This document shows, in pieces, positions 25,500-34,356 of a stretch of DNA of 64,000 nt (its first letter is position 1; each line of letters starts with the position of its first letter). Source of the DNA: Burkholderiales bacterium (GTDB lineage Bacteria > Pseudomonadota > Gammaproteobacteria > Burkholderiales > UBA11063); assembly GCA_020697255.1 (NCBI GenBank), contig JAJFBE010000001.1:186001-250000 (forward strand), read 5' to 3'. Under the pieces are notes generated by a model. That model ran no database searches. It saw only the letters and a program-made list of their open reading frames with translations, and was not told the DNA's origin. Both the position numbers and the translations under genes were made by a program.

Positions 25500-26564
25500 A
25501 TGAAAAATTTGGTTAAGTTAATTTTTATAGCGACATTGGTATTTTCATCCTCAGTTTGTTTGGCTGGAAAAGTAGAAGAAATGAATGAATTAAAAAATAA
25601 TATACTTGAGCCAATTATAACTCATTTCAGTGACTCAAGCTCAATGTCAAGACTTACTAGCCTAAAACTAATTGAAATGCAAAAAGCGGACGGGAAATTT
25701 CAAAATCTTGACACAAATGCACTGACCCATAAGAGGACGATAGCTATGGAAAAAGTCTATAAGGAGATTGGGAAAGACCAATATGAAAGACTGGCTAAAG
25801 TAGCGATTTTTTGTAAAAAATATACTGATCGCCCTTTTACCGGTACTCCAGAAGAATCAACTAAAGATTTTTTGCTTACTTTTGTATCAGTTGCCTGGCA
25901 AAATAATTTTGCATCATGTAATATATACGCACGTACAGTCCTACTTGCTATAGCATTTAACAATTTGAATAATGTAAAACAAGGAAAATCATTGCTGTTT
26001 AGAGAAGCAGCAGCTGTTCAAACAGAATCAGGGTTTGGTGATCATTCTTTCGTAGTTGTTGAAGGCATGAGTGGAACTATGTATGCTATAGACCCCTGGA
26101 TCCGGGAAGTTAAAATTCTTTATGGGGCTAAAAAATTATCTGATATTCCATTTATTCCCCCTTTTATATATTCTTTTACGGATGACAACCAAAACAAAAT
26201 ATTGAATAAGTTATTTAGGGTAGAAGGTGAAGATAAGAATACATGGTATTATGACGAAGTTTATGTAAGAGAAGATACTAAGTGGCGTTTACGTCGGGAC
26301 ATGTCTTTATCTTATCAACTATTAGCTAATAATTATGATCCAGATCCAGATAAAAAAGGTACTTTACAAGTTCTAGACATGAAATATCTTGAAAACTATT
26401 TACAATTTAGTACACAACCTGTAAAAGAGAAAAAGAATATTCTTCACATGGAGGATATTTATAACCAATTAAAACCTTACTTTGAAAAAAGTTGGAAAGC
26501 CCCATATGAACAATTGTTTTTTAAAAATACTAACCCCAGAGAAGAAGCAATTGAAGACCTATAG
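25500..26564 (+). CDS. Secreted protein with a possible Cys-His-Asp catalytic triad
   Basis: A 354-residue exported protein: signal peptide MKNLVKLIFIATLVFSSSVCLA, a helical region, then a block that resembles papain/transglutaminase-like enzymes. Cys140 is in NNFASCNIYARTVLLA at a helix start, His182 in GFGDHSFVVVEG at a strand, and Asp198 in MYAIDPWIREV. This C...H...D-P-W order matches secreted cysteine protease effectors and peptidoglycan amidases. No named family is assigned. It has a GGAG ribosome site and a strong terminator after it, so it is a single-gene unit. An effector or surface protease is an inference. Confidence 0.55.
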   Translation: MKNLVKLIFIATLVFSSSVCLAGKVEEMNELKNNILEPIITHFSDSSSMSRLTSLKLIEMQKADGKFQNLDTNALTHKRTIAMEKVYKEIGKDQYERLAKVAIFCKKYTDRPFTGTPEESTKDFLLTFVSVAWQNNFASCNIYARTVLLAIAFNNLNNVKQGKSLLFREAAAVQTESGFGDHSFVVVEGMSGTMYAIDPWIREVKILYGAKKLSDIPFIPPFIYSFTDDNQNKILNKLFRVEGEDKNTWYYDEVYVREDTKWRLRRDMSLSYQLLANNYDPDPDKKGTLQVLDMKYLENYLQFSTQPVKEKKNILHMEDIYNQLKPYFEKSWKAPYEQLFFKNTNPREEAIEDL

Positions 26565-26603
26565 GGAAGATTTATATAAACTAAACAGCATCTTATTGAT
26601 TCA

Positions 26604-26640
26604 ATAAATTAGCCGGCAAGCTGCTGGCTAATTTATTTTT
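26604..26640. terminator. Bidirectional intrinsic terminator
   Basis: Inverted repeat ATAAATTAGCC / GGCTAATTTAT with a short inner stem, followed by TTTTT on the plus strand and preceded by A-rich sequence. It lies between the convergent gene ends at 26564 and 26650 and can serve both. Confidence 0.75.
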
Positions 26641-26649
26641 AATATTCCC

Positions 26650-27171
26650 TTATATGCAAGCCCTGTACCAGGCTTTGAGCTTAGCTTTATCTAAAATATG
26701 ACCATCCATAGCATTTAAAAGCTCATTAGTATAAAAACCTTTTTTTATATCTAATATACAATCAAGTGCATATAGTTTAATTGTATAACCATGATCTTTA
26801 TCAGATGGCGCGCACCCACCATAGCCGGTAGCCTGCTCAGGGCTTAACATCCACTCTTTTGGAGCTAAAGGTGCATTAAAACTGGTAAGACCTTCTACAA
26901 GATCTAATTCAACACTAGCATTTTCAGGTAAACATTGTAGCTTTGGATCAATATTAGCAACTGTCCAATGTACCCAAGAAAACCCACAAACTGGAATTGC
27001 ATCATGATCAACAAAAATCAGTGCCAATGATTTTGTACCCGGCGGAATTTCGCTCCATGAAATGTCAAAAGACCGGTTTATTACTTGTGTATTTTGTATT
27101 ACTTGTGTACCATGCTTGCCAACTTGATTATCAAGATAACCATTATTAATATTTTTTGAATAAATTTTCAT
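26650..27171 (-). CDS. YbhB/YbcL family (PEBP, Raf kinase inhibitor-like) protein
   Basis: A 173-residue cytosolic PEBP-fold protein. The ligand-pocket motifs are LALIFVDHDAIPVCGFSWVHWTVANI (D-x-D-A-P and W-x-H-W type) and GYGGCAPSDKDHGYTIKLYALD (the P-P-x-G-x-H-x-Y equivalent). The length is normal for bacterial YbhB. These proteins bind phosphate or phospholipid-like ligands; the bacterial function is uncertain. It follows the MFS gene by 12 bases on the same strand and is probably co-transcribed. Confidence 0.9.
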   Translation of the reverse strand: MKIYSKNINNGYLDNQVGKHGTQVIQNTQVINRSFDISWSEIPPGTKSLALIFVDHDAIPVCGFSWVHWTVANIDPKLQCLPENASVELDLVEGLTSFNAPLAPKEWMLSPEQATGYGGCAPSDKDHGYTIKLYALDCILDIKKGFYTNELLNAMDGHILDKAKLKAWYRACI

Positions 27172-27183
27172 ATTGTACCTTTC

Positions 27184-28359
27184 TTAATTACATTTACTTA
27201 CAATGTTAGTCTTACGGTGGTTTTTTAACCCGGCATTATTTAGAATAGCTAAAAATAAACCAACTGTAGTCAAACCGGCGGCAACCCAATTAGGTGAAAC
27301 ATAACTGAATCCTTCAGATATTGCCAAACCACCTAAAAATACACCGCCGGCATTGCCCAAATTAAATGCGGCAATATTGGCTGCAGAAGCTAGTGTCGGC
27401 GCCTGCGATGCCTGTTGCATTAATTGCATTTGTAGTGGTGCTACTGTACCAAAAGCAAGAATACCAAACATAAACAAACTAATAGCTGCCGGAATTTTGT
27501 AATGTGCAGTAAAGGTAAAAATAACTAAAAGAATGGCTAATAAAATTAGCACTCCATATAAACTTGGGATTAAGGCTTTATCAGCTGCCTTACCGCCTAA
27601 GGTATTACCTATTACCAAACCAACGCCAAATAACACCAATAAACCACCAATACTACCAGGCAAGAAGCCAGAGACATCGGTTAAAAGCGGTGCAATATAT
27701 GTAAAAGATGCAAATACCCCGCTAAAACCAAAAGCAGTTATTAGTAATGATAACCAGACTCCGCCGCGCTTAAATACTGCCAGTTCTTTTTTTAAACTAC
27801 TTCCGGCATTGGATGCCAGATTAGGGACAAGAGTAATAATGCCTAATAAACCGATTATTCCAAGCGCTGTAATAACAGCAAATACTATTCTCCAGCCAAA
27901 ATGCTGTCCAAGTACAGTGCCTACCGGCACGCCTAAAACATTAGCAAGAGTTAAACCGGTAAACATAAATGCAATTGCACTGGCACGCTTTTTTTCACTT
28001 ACCAAATTACTTGCTACAACAGCACCGATTCCAAAAAATGCACCATGGCATAATGCTGTAACTACCCTCCCAAACATCAAAATAGTAAAATTATTTGCTA
28101 AAGCAGAAATTAGACTACCAAGAATAAATAAGCTCATTAGGATAATCAGGACATATTTTCTCTTCATTTTAATTGTAATTGCAGTTATAAGCGGTGCTCC
28201 AATCGCAACGCTTAGAGCATAAACTGAAGTCAGGGATCCGGCCATGGGGATTGATACTTTAAAAAATGTTGCAATATCAGGTAATATTCCTGCAGTTACA
28301 AATTCTGTTGTACCAATACAAAAAGCGCCAATGGCAAGCGCTATAAGTGCAAAAGGCAT
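27184..28359 (-). CDS. MFS efflux transporter (AraJ/YdhP-like)
   Basis: A 391-residue, 12-segment major facilitator. It starts MPFALIALAIGAFCIGTTEFVTAGILPDI, the signature first helix of the DHA1 AraJ/YdhP group (with T-E-F-V). Motif A-like FGRVVTALCHGAFFGIGAVVAS and motif C-like ANVLGVPVGTVLGQHFGWRIVFAV follow. Such carriers export sugars or drugs by proton antiport. A clear TAAGGAG ribosome site precedes the ATG at 28359. The substrate is unknown. Confidence 0.93.
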   Translation of the reverse strand: MPFALIALAIGAFCIGTTEFVTAGILPDIATFFKVSIPMAGSLTSVYALSVAIGAPLITAITIKMKRKYVLIILMSLFILGSLISALANNFTILMFGRVVTALCHGAFFGIGAVVASNLVSEKKRASAIAFMFTGLTLANVLGVPVGTVLGQHFGWRIVFAVITALGIIGLLGIITLVPNLASNAGSSLKKELAVFKRGGVWLSLLITAFGFSGVFASFTYIAPLLTDVSGFLPGSIGGLLVLFGVGLVIGNTLGGKAADKALIPSLYGVLILLAILLVIFTFTAHYKIPAAISLFMFGILAFGTVAPLQMQLMQQASQAPTLASAANIAAFNLGNAGGVFLGGLAISEGFSYVSPNWVAAGLTTVGLFLAILNNAGLKNHRKTNIVSKCN

Positions 28360-28445
28360 TTTGATTTACTCCTTAATTATTAAATCAATTAACATTATAA
28401 ATTTTTAAGATTATGTAGAGTAGATTTTATATTAAAATAAGAACT

Positions 28446-28471
28446 CAGCCGCCGTAGATTCTACGGCAGCA
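28446..28471. repeat. Dispersed palindrome, copy 2
   Basis: Perfect family core GCCGTAGATTCTACGGC at 28451-28467 with flanks AGCC and AGC. A TATAAT box follows at 28489-28494. Extended similarity to the copy at 36972 continues for about 35 bases beyond the core. Confidence 0.8.
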
Positions 28472-28641
28472 CTTTTATTATTATGCAGTATAATCGTGGA
28501 ATTTATAAGTTAAACCATTGTTATTACAGGACAAGATAAAGTAAAGATATATTTCCTAATGAATTTATATTATTAATAAATAAAACAGTTCCTGATAGGA
28601 TCTTTGACTTAATAATTTTCTTTGTTTCATCTTATAATATA

Positions 28642-28824
28642 TTAAAGTAAATTAGTGGACCAGCCCCAATTACATATAACGCTACTCCAAGCAGCAGAAG
28701 GTTTTATTTCTTTATCGCTAGCATTATACACATCCGCTTTAATGGTACAATTATCTATAATTTTATAGGTATACGTTTGCTTATTAATAGTTTTTCTTTC
28801 ATTATGCTTTATGTTCTTGTTCTC
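28642..28824 (-). pseudogene. Remnant of an alpha/beta hydrolase-like gene
   Basis: A 60-codon frame without a start. It contains YTYKIIDNCTIKADVYNASD, the pattern of the first strands of many alpha/beta hydrolases (Y...D..L.ADVY.P), then AAWSSVICNWGWSTNLL and a stop where the HGGG box would be expected. It appears to be the decayed N-terminus of such a gene. The rest of the 28360-29113 gap holds the palindrome copy at 28451 and AT-rich DNA in which I see no other gene. Confidence 0.35.
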
Positions 28825-29113
28825 TTAATCCTTAAATGGGCCAGATATGCTAAAATCGCATTATTTATGTAGCATATTACCATTTTAGTATGCCATTCAT
28901 TATCATAATTACTTATAATTTGTAGAAAAATTTGCAAACTCAAGGCTTTATCTGAAATAGAGTTTTAAAAGGATCATTTATAAAATAAAATTTATAGATA
29001 CACACATATATTTTTGGGATTTGAGTAATGGTATTAATTCGCAAAAAAATATGATATTTTATGAGAATCTTTTAAACTTTTTTCAAGAATTAGAATGATT
29101 GTGAGGATTGAAG

Positions 29114-29863
29114 ATGTCTAATATAAAAACACTATTAATAACAGGTGGTTCTTCTGGTATAGGTGAATCAATTGTAAAAAAATTTCTCAAAAATGATTAT
29201 ATTGTCATTAACCTGGATATAAAAGGTAATAAAGAACTTGATAATTGGGAGAATTATAAACATTACCTAATAGATTTGACAAACTTTGAATTACTAAAGC
29301 AAACTTTAGCCGAAGTACATAATAGCTATCAAATTACTAATATTGTCTCAAGTGCCGGTAAACATTTATCAGCAAATATTGAAGAAACAACAGAGGAACA
29401 ATATCATGCATTAATGAGATTAAATTGTGATGTTAACTTCTATTTATTAAAATATTCTGTCAGCCACATGAAAAAGTCCGGCGGAACCATAGTTTTTATT
29501 GGTTCGGACCAAACAATAATTGTTAAATCTAATTCAACCGCTTATATTGCATCAAAACGTGCTGCTGAGGCTCTAATGCTAAGTCTTATACCAGATTATT
29601 CAAAATATAATATACGAGTAATTTCGCTGGCAGCAGGAACTATTGATACCCCTTTATACCGCGATGCTATAAAGAAATATTCAGATAAATCAGGAATTCC
29701 CCTACCGGATATTGAAAAAAGTGAAGCCCTGGCTCAACCAATTGGTAGAATTGGTTACGCCGAAGAAATAGCTGAGACTGTATTTTTTGTTACGCAAAGT
29801 ACAAAAGTAGGCTATCTGACCGGAGCAAGAATATCAATTGATGGTGGTTATACCACACTTTAA
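29114..29863 (+). CDS. SDR family oxidoreductase
   Basis: A 249-residue short-chain dehydrogenase. The cofactor motif is ITGGSSGIGESIVKKFL, the N-x-A-G equivalent is VSSAGKHLS, the catalytic Ser-Tyr-Lys are in IGSDQTIIVKSNSTAYIASK (Y...K), and the C-terminus GARISIDGGYTTL is typical. The ATG at 29114 has AGGA six bases upstream; a TTG at 29108 is also in frame. It is the first gene of a three-gene plus-strand operon with an enolase-superfamily enzyme and a class II aldolase, so it probably oxidises a sugar or sugar acid. Confidence 0.92.
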   Translation: MSNIKTLLITGGSSGIGESIVKKFLKNDYIVINLDIKGNKELDNWENYKHYLIDLTNFELLKQTLAEVHNSYQITNIVSSAGKHLSANIEETTEEQYHALMRLNCDVNFYLLKYSVSHMKKSGGTIVFIGSDQTIIVKSNSTAYIASKRAAEALMLSLIPDYSKYNIRVISLAAGTIDTPLYRDAIKKYSDKSGIPLPDIEKSEALAQPIGRIGYAEEIAETVFFVTQSTKVGYLTGARISIDGGYTTL

Positions 29864-29876
29864 GAAGGTTATTAAT

Positions 29877-31061
29877 ATGAAAATTGAACATATAGAGATA
29901 TTTGATGTATTTTGTCCAGATCGCCCGCAATGGCATCCGGTATTTGTGCGTATCCATACAAACGAGGGCATCAGTGGAGTTGGTGAAGCCGGGTTAGCAT
30001 ATGATTGGGGTCATAGTGCAGTTGCCAATATGATAAATGAAATTGCTAAAGCACGTATAATAGGAGCAAACCCATTACAAACGGAGCTCCTATGGAATAA
30101 GATGTACCGTGAAGGCTTCTGGGCGTTTGGCGGCAATGCTGTATTTTTTGCGGCAATGTCAGCAATTGATACTGCATTATGGGATATTAAAGCAAAATAT
30201 TTGAATGTGCCCTTATACCAGCTACTTGGCGGCAAAGTAAATACAAAGCTCAGGACCTATGCAAGTCAGTTACAGTTTGACTGGGATAGCGAAGCGCGTA
30301 AGCTGGTAGAACCAACTGATTATGCCAAGGCTGCCGAGAAAGCTTTAAAGGAAGGGTTTGATGCAGTTAAGGTAAACCCAATGTTTTATGATAAAAATGC
30401 AAATACGATTTATGACTTGACTAAAATAGTACCGCATGATCTCATGAAGATGATAAAAGGCCGGATGCAAGCTATTCGTGATGCTGTGGGTGATAGTGTT
30501 GACATATTCCTTGAATGCCATAGCCTACTTGGAGCAACAACCGCAATCCAAATTGGAAAAGAAATAGCGGAAACCTATAATTGCACATTTATGGAAGAGC
30601 CGGTTAATTATTTAAATTCTAAATTGCATGATAAAATTTCAAGTAAATTAAATGTACCGTTAGCTGCAGGAGAAAGGTTATACTTTCGGCATGGTATGCG
30701 CCCATATTTTGAAAATCAAACTATTGATATCCTACAACCTGATATTGGCTTATGTGGCGGAATTACTGAAACTAAAAAAGTATGCGACTATGCGGATATG
30801 TATGATATCCAGATTCAAGCCCATGTATGCGGTGGCCCTGTTGCAACAGCAGTAGCACTGCATTTAGAATCTGCCATAACTAATTTTTATATCCATGAAC
30901 ACCATACATATGCATTAAAAAAATGGAATCGTGAACTATGCATTCAAGATTACCAACCACAAAATGGATTCATGGTTGTCCCCGAAACTCCAGGAATCGG
31001 AATTGATTTAAATGATAAAATTATAATAAAATCTAAAGTTGCTGACATTAATATAGAATAA
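29877..31061 (+). CDS. Enolase superfamily (mandelate racemase/muconate lactonizing) sugar-acid dehydratase
   Basis: A 394-residue protein. The capping domain reads MKIEHIEIFDVFCPDRPQW and the barrel has FDAVKVNPMF, metal ligands in SVDIFLECHS, FMEEPVNYL and LAAGERLY, and a catalytic-type His in IQAHVCGGPVATAVALH. This set fits the galactonate/gluconate dehydratase side of the mandelate racemase subgroup. The substrate is not fixed by the sequence. The ATG at 29877 has AAGAAGG upstream. It lies between the SDR and aldolase genes, which suggests a non-phosphorylated oxidative sugar pathway: oxidise, dehydrate, cleave. Confidence 0.9.
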   Translation: MKIEHIEIFDVFCPDRPQWHPVFVRIHTNEGISGVGEAGLAYDWGHSAVANMINEIAKARIIGANPLQTELLWNKMYREGFWAFGGNAVFFAAMSAIDTALWDIKAKYLNVPLYQLLGGKVNTKLRTYASQLQFDWDSEARKLVEPTDYAKAAEKALKEGFDAVKVNPMFYDKNANTIYDLTKIVPHDLMKMIKGRMQAIRDAVGDSVDIFLECHSLLGATTAIQIGKEIAETYNCTFMEEPVNYLNSKLHDKISSKLNVPLAAGERLYFRHGMRPYFENQTIDILQPDIGLCGGITETKKVCDYADMYDIQIQAHVCGGPVATAVALHLESAITNFYIHEHHTYALKKWNRELCIQDYQPQNGFMVVPETPGIGIDLNDKIIIKSKVADINIE

Positions 31062-31100
31062 GTAATATTTGTAAAAAATTAATAACCTATCGGAGCTGAA

Positions 31101-31886
31101 ATGAAAAGTTTGACTTTCCAGGAAATAGAAAATAATATTATAAACTCACGGGCATTAACCGAAGAAAACCTGCGTAAACAATTAGCCTATTTGTATCGTA
31201 TATTTGATTATTATGGTTGGTGTGATTTAATTGTTACACATTTATCAGTAAGAGTGCCAAATGAAAATTCGCTTTTAATCCTTCCATTTGGTCTGTCATT
31301 TGATGAAATTACCCCGGATAATCTTATTAAAGTGGATTTTAATGGGAATGTACTTGAAAGTAAATTTGGCTTTCAGATTAATCAAAATGGTACCACGGTG
31401 CATAGGGCAATTTACAGTCACTGCCCAGATATTAACTGTATATTACATACACATTCTACTTATGGGGTTGCTGTTTCTAACCAGCAAGAGGATTTATTAC
31501 TATTAGATCAAATAGCAATGATGTTTCATGGTAAAGTTGGATACCACAATTTTGATACATTATTTATTAATGACAACTCGCAAAATGGTTTATTACATGA
31601 TGCAACCGGAAAAAATTCAATGATTTTAAAAAATCATGGCTTAATTACATTTGGAAGCAATGTAACAGATGCATTTTGGTTTCATTACTACTTAGAAACA
31701 ACATGCAAACAACATATATTAACCCGTTCAACCGGGGAAAAAATTCAATATCCAACAAAAGAAACGCTAGAAAACACCGCAGCAAAATATGAAACTTGGC
31801 GTAATAAAAATGTACATATTCCTGTAAGTGATAGCGAGCTTCTATTCGACGCGGCAAAACGTAAAATTGGCTATATTTTCGGTTGA
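31101..31886 (+). CDS. Class II aldolase/adducin family protein
   Basis: A 261-residue protein with the class II aldolase fold. The zinc-site His pair is in CILHTHSTYGVAVSN and a third His in MILKNHGLITFGSNVTDAFWFHYYLE; the early motif WCDLIVTHLSVRVP is typical of the adducin-like members. Some related proteins lack aldolase activity, so cleavage is a reasonable but unproven role. It follows the dehydratase gene by 39 bases with a GGAGC ribosome site and closes the operon. Confidence 0.9.
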   Translation: MKSLTFQEIENNIINSRALTEENLRKQLAYLYRIFDYYGWCDLIVTHLSVRVPNENSLLILPFGLSFDEITPDNLIKVDFNGNVLESKFGFQINQNGTTVHRAIYSHCPDINCILHTHSTYGVAVSNQQEDLLLLDQIAMMFHGKVGYHNFDTLFINDNSQNGLLHDATGKNSMILKNHGLITFGSNVTDAFWFHYYLETTCKQHILTRSTGEKIQYPTKETLENTAAKYETWRNKNVHIPVSDSELLFDAAKRKIGYIFG

Positions 31887-31917
31887 TTATCATCTTCAAA
31901 GCCGGCATGTAGCAAAA

Positions 31918-32787
31918 TTATTTCATTGCATTAATATAAATTGCACAAAGTACTAGAGTACCACCAAGTAACTGGCGATATCCTAAAGCCTGGCTTAAAA
32001 AGATAAAAGCCGATACCAAAGAAATAACCGGTTCAGTTAACTCAATTAATTGAACCGTCTTACTTTCTAATAATGTTAGTGCCTTTACTGTGCACCAAAA
32101 TCCTCCTATCGTTGGTAATAGTGCTAATCCAAGAAGCAGGGATAATTGGTGTAGATTTGGTACAAATATTTTAACATGAAGTATAATCGGTATCGACAAA
32201 TAAGCTGTGCCAAATAACATGAGACTGTTAACCACTACTAATCCCGAACCAATTCTAAAAATCGGTCCCAACGTTAGGAAAGTTCCGTACCCTATTCCGG
32301 CAAGCAAAGCAAAAACTATACCTAATAAATCAGCATGTTGTATATTTTCCCCGGCATTAAATACAAATCCAAGGCCTAAAATAGCAATAATACAAGTAAT
32401 AATTTCTCTTCTATGTAATTTTTTCTTATTAAGAATAACTGATAAAACAAAGGTGGTGATTGTGGAAGAACCTAATAGCAAGAATACTACTACCGGTACT
32501 TTGGAATAATTATATGCATTTGTTTCAAAGAAATATAGAACAAAAAAGCCAAATAAAGCACAGATAGCAATCTTAATATAATTTCTTTTAAGGTAATTTA
32601 CCCAGGCTATAAATTTACCTGTAACTACTAAATATGTGCTGATCATAATAAGTGCAATTAAGCATTTATAAAAAGCAATCTCAAATGGCTGCATACCATA
32701 TGATATTAACTTTACGCTAAAAATTCCAATCATTGCATTGAATATCGCAGCTAATAGCGCACAGGTTAAACCTAAAAATTTATTCAT
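31918..32787 (-). CDS. EamA/DMT-family transporter
   Basis: A 289-residue protein with ten predicted membrane segments in two EamA repeats: FLGLTCALLAAIFNAMIGIFSVKLISYG at the start and ALLAGIGYGTFLTLGPIF at the head of the second half. The family end signature LTEPVISLVSAFIFLSQALGYRQLLGGTLVL is present. DMT carriers move amino acids, sugars or metabolites. It is convergent with the sugar-acid operon and may supply or export related compounds, but the substrate is unknown. Confidence 0.9.
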   Translation of the reverse strand: MNKFLGLTCALLAAIFNAMIGIFSVKLISYGMQPFEIAFYKCLIALIMISTYLVVTGKFIAWVNYLKRNYIKIAICALFGFFVLYFFETNAYNYSKVPVVVFLLLGSSTITTFVLSVILNKKKLHRREIITCIIAILGLGFVFNAGENIQHADLLGIVFALLAGIGYGTFLTLGPIFRIGSGLVVVNSLMLFGTAYLSIPIILHVKIFVPNLHQLSLLLGLALLPTIGGFWCTVKALTLLESKTVQLIELTEPVISLVSAFIFLSQALGYRQLLGGTLVLCAIYINAMK

Positions 32788-32828
32788 TTTATGTATTTAT
32801 CTTTCGAAATGATTCACTAATTGTATAA

Positions 32829-33716
32829 CTACTTTTTTGATACCGGCATTTGTAAGCATTTGCTTTTAAATACCTGCCATATATCCTGGAAAAATGAGGC
32901 AAAGATAGCTATTATGCCACCTAATATCTGGGACAAGGTTAATAATTCCCCGTTAACCAATCCAAACAAACTTGCAAATACCAAATCTAAATTTAAAATA
33001 ACCCCAGTCCTGGTTGGACCAACTTTCTTCTGAAATAGCATTTGCAATACAACTGCTAAAGCCGTAGAAATTGCTCCTTGATATATAATAGCCGCCCATA
33101 CTGACGAGCTTTTGAATAACCCATAAGAAGTATAAATGATAGGATAGTAGCTTAAAAATAGCATTCCAAACATAACACTAAAAAAAGAAAGTAACAATCG
33201 ATTCATTGATTGGTGCTTAGTCATTATTTGTACCATAGTTATATTCATAGCAATAGTAAAAGCGGCAAATAAGCCAAATAAATCCCCTCTACTAAAACTG
33301 TTTAGATTGCCATTAAAAGTAACTAAAATGCTGATTATCCCAAGAGAAACTATAGTGATATCAATTGTCTTAAATTTACCAGCCCTAAAAATAAGAACTA
33401 AGAATGGAACAAAAATAATATTTAATGTAATAAAAAATGCTGTCATTGCAGAATTGATAATTGAAAGAGCATAACTTTGACTAAGTATTGACAATGTATT
33501 AAATAGTCCAAGCAGGAGTCCTCCAATAATAATTCGTTTATTAATCTCCTTAAATGACCAAAGTGCAATTGGCAGCAAACAAATCGTTGCAACAACCTGG
33601 CGATAAAAAGCAAACAATCCAGGATTAAAGGTAGCTACCGCATTATGTGTCAGTGGAAACCCTATGCCCCAAAAAACCGGAATAATGAAAATCGCCCAAA
33701 ATGCTAATCTATTCAA
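32829..33716 (-). CDS. EamA/DMT-family transporter
   Basis: A 295-residue ten-segment EamA transporter. It opens LAFWAIFIIPVFWGIGFPLTHNAV and the second repeat starts DLFGLFAAFTIAMNITMVQIM. The C-terminal segment TGVILNLDLVFASLFGLVNGELLTLSQILGG matches the family. It lies 41 bases upstream of the other EamA gene on the same strand and is distinct from it in sequence, so it is not a recent duplicate. The pair may be co-transcribed. Confidence 0.9.
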   Translation of the reverse strand: MNRLAFWAIFIIPVFWGIGFPLTHNAVATFNPGLFAFYRQVVATICLLPIALWSFKEINKRIIIGGLLLGLFNTLSILSQSYALSIINSAMTAFFITLNIIFVPFLVLIFRAGKFKTIDITIVSLGIISILVTFNGNLNSFSRGDLFGLFAAFTIAMNITMVQIMTKHQSMNRLLLSFFSVMFGMLFLSYYPIIYTSYGLFKSSSVWAAIIYQGAISTALAVVLQMLFQKKVGPTRTGVILNLDLVFASLFGLVNGELLTLSQILGGIIAIFASFFQDIWQVFKSKCLQMPVSKK

Positions 33717-33823
33717 CCTAAATATCCTTTAATATGCGCATAATGATAATTTATATTTGATATAAATACCTAAGCAATTATTATACCTGCACTATTAATA
33801 AGTTTGTATTGAAATAGGTAGTT

Positions 33824-33847
33824 AGCCTCCATAGAATCTACAGCAGC
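33824..33847. repeat. Dispersed palindrome, copy 3 (diverged)
   Basis: CTCCATAGAATCTACAGCAG, a diverged copy of the GCCGTAGATTCTACGGC family with the central base inverted. It lies in the divergent space between the EamA gene and the GFA gene. The flanks AGCC and AGCGCTTTTAT resemble those of other copies. Confidence 0.55.
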
Positions 33848-33946
33848 GCTTTTATAATTTTGTGTCAAACATGATAAAGGTTTAGAGATAACCAAGAGTA
33901 ATGATAAAATAGATACTATTAATATGAATGGATGGAGTTTATACAG

Positions 33947-34351
33947 ATGCATGCAGGTAGCTGCCAATGTGGTCAAATTAGATATAAAAGTACAGCTAAT
34001 ATTATAGGATTATATATCTGTCATTGTCTTGAATGCCAAAAGCAATCTGCTTCCGCCTTTGGAATCACAGTTGAAGTTTTAAAGGAAGGCTTTGAAGTAA
34101 TTAATGGTACACCACAATTTTGGAACCGCATTTCTGATAGTGGCAACCAAATTAAATGTGCTTTTTGTCCAACATGCGGTTCACGCTTATGGCATGAATC
34201 TACAGCAGAATCAAATACTCTTTCAATTAAAGGTGGATCACTTGACGAGCCAGTTGATATATCAAATGCAATTCATATCTGGGTTAAGCGTAAATTATCA
34301 GGCATTATAATTCCGGTCCATGCCAAACAGTATCCGCAAGAACCAAACTAA
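33947..34351 (+). CDS. GFA (glutathione-dependent formaldehyde-activating) family protein
   Basis: A 134-residue zinc protein. The GFA cysteines are in GSCQCGQIRYK, ICHCLECQKQSASAFG and CAFCPTCGSRLWHES, the classic C-x-C, C-x-x-C and C-x-x-C arrangement. The name suggests formaldehyde-glutathione condensation, but most family members act on other substrates. The start at 33947 matches the family N-terminus and has GGAG upstream; an ATG at 33932 is in frame. It sits about 9 kb from frmA, so a link to formaldehyde is possible but weak. Confidence 0.93.
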   Translation: MHAGSCQCGQIRYKSTANIIGLYICHCLECQKQSASAFGITVEVLKEGFEVINGTPQFWNRISDSGNQIKCAFCPTCGSRLWHESTAESNTLSIKGGSLDEPVDISNAIHIWVKRKLSGIIIPVHAKQYPQEPN

Positions 34352-34356
34352 CACAG

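Noticed and set aside
27533-28222. A 229-residue plus-strand open frame
   Set aside because: It is antisense to the MFS transporter, whose helices and motifs are clear; composition is Pro/Lys/Thr-rich as expected of a reverse frame.
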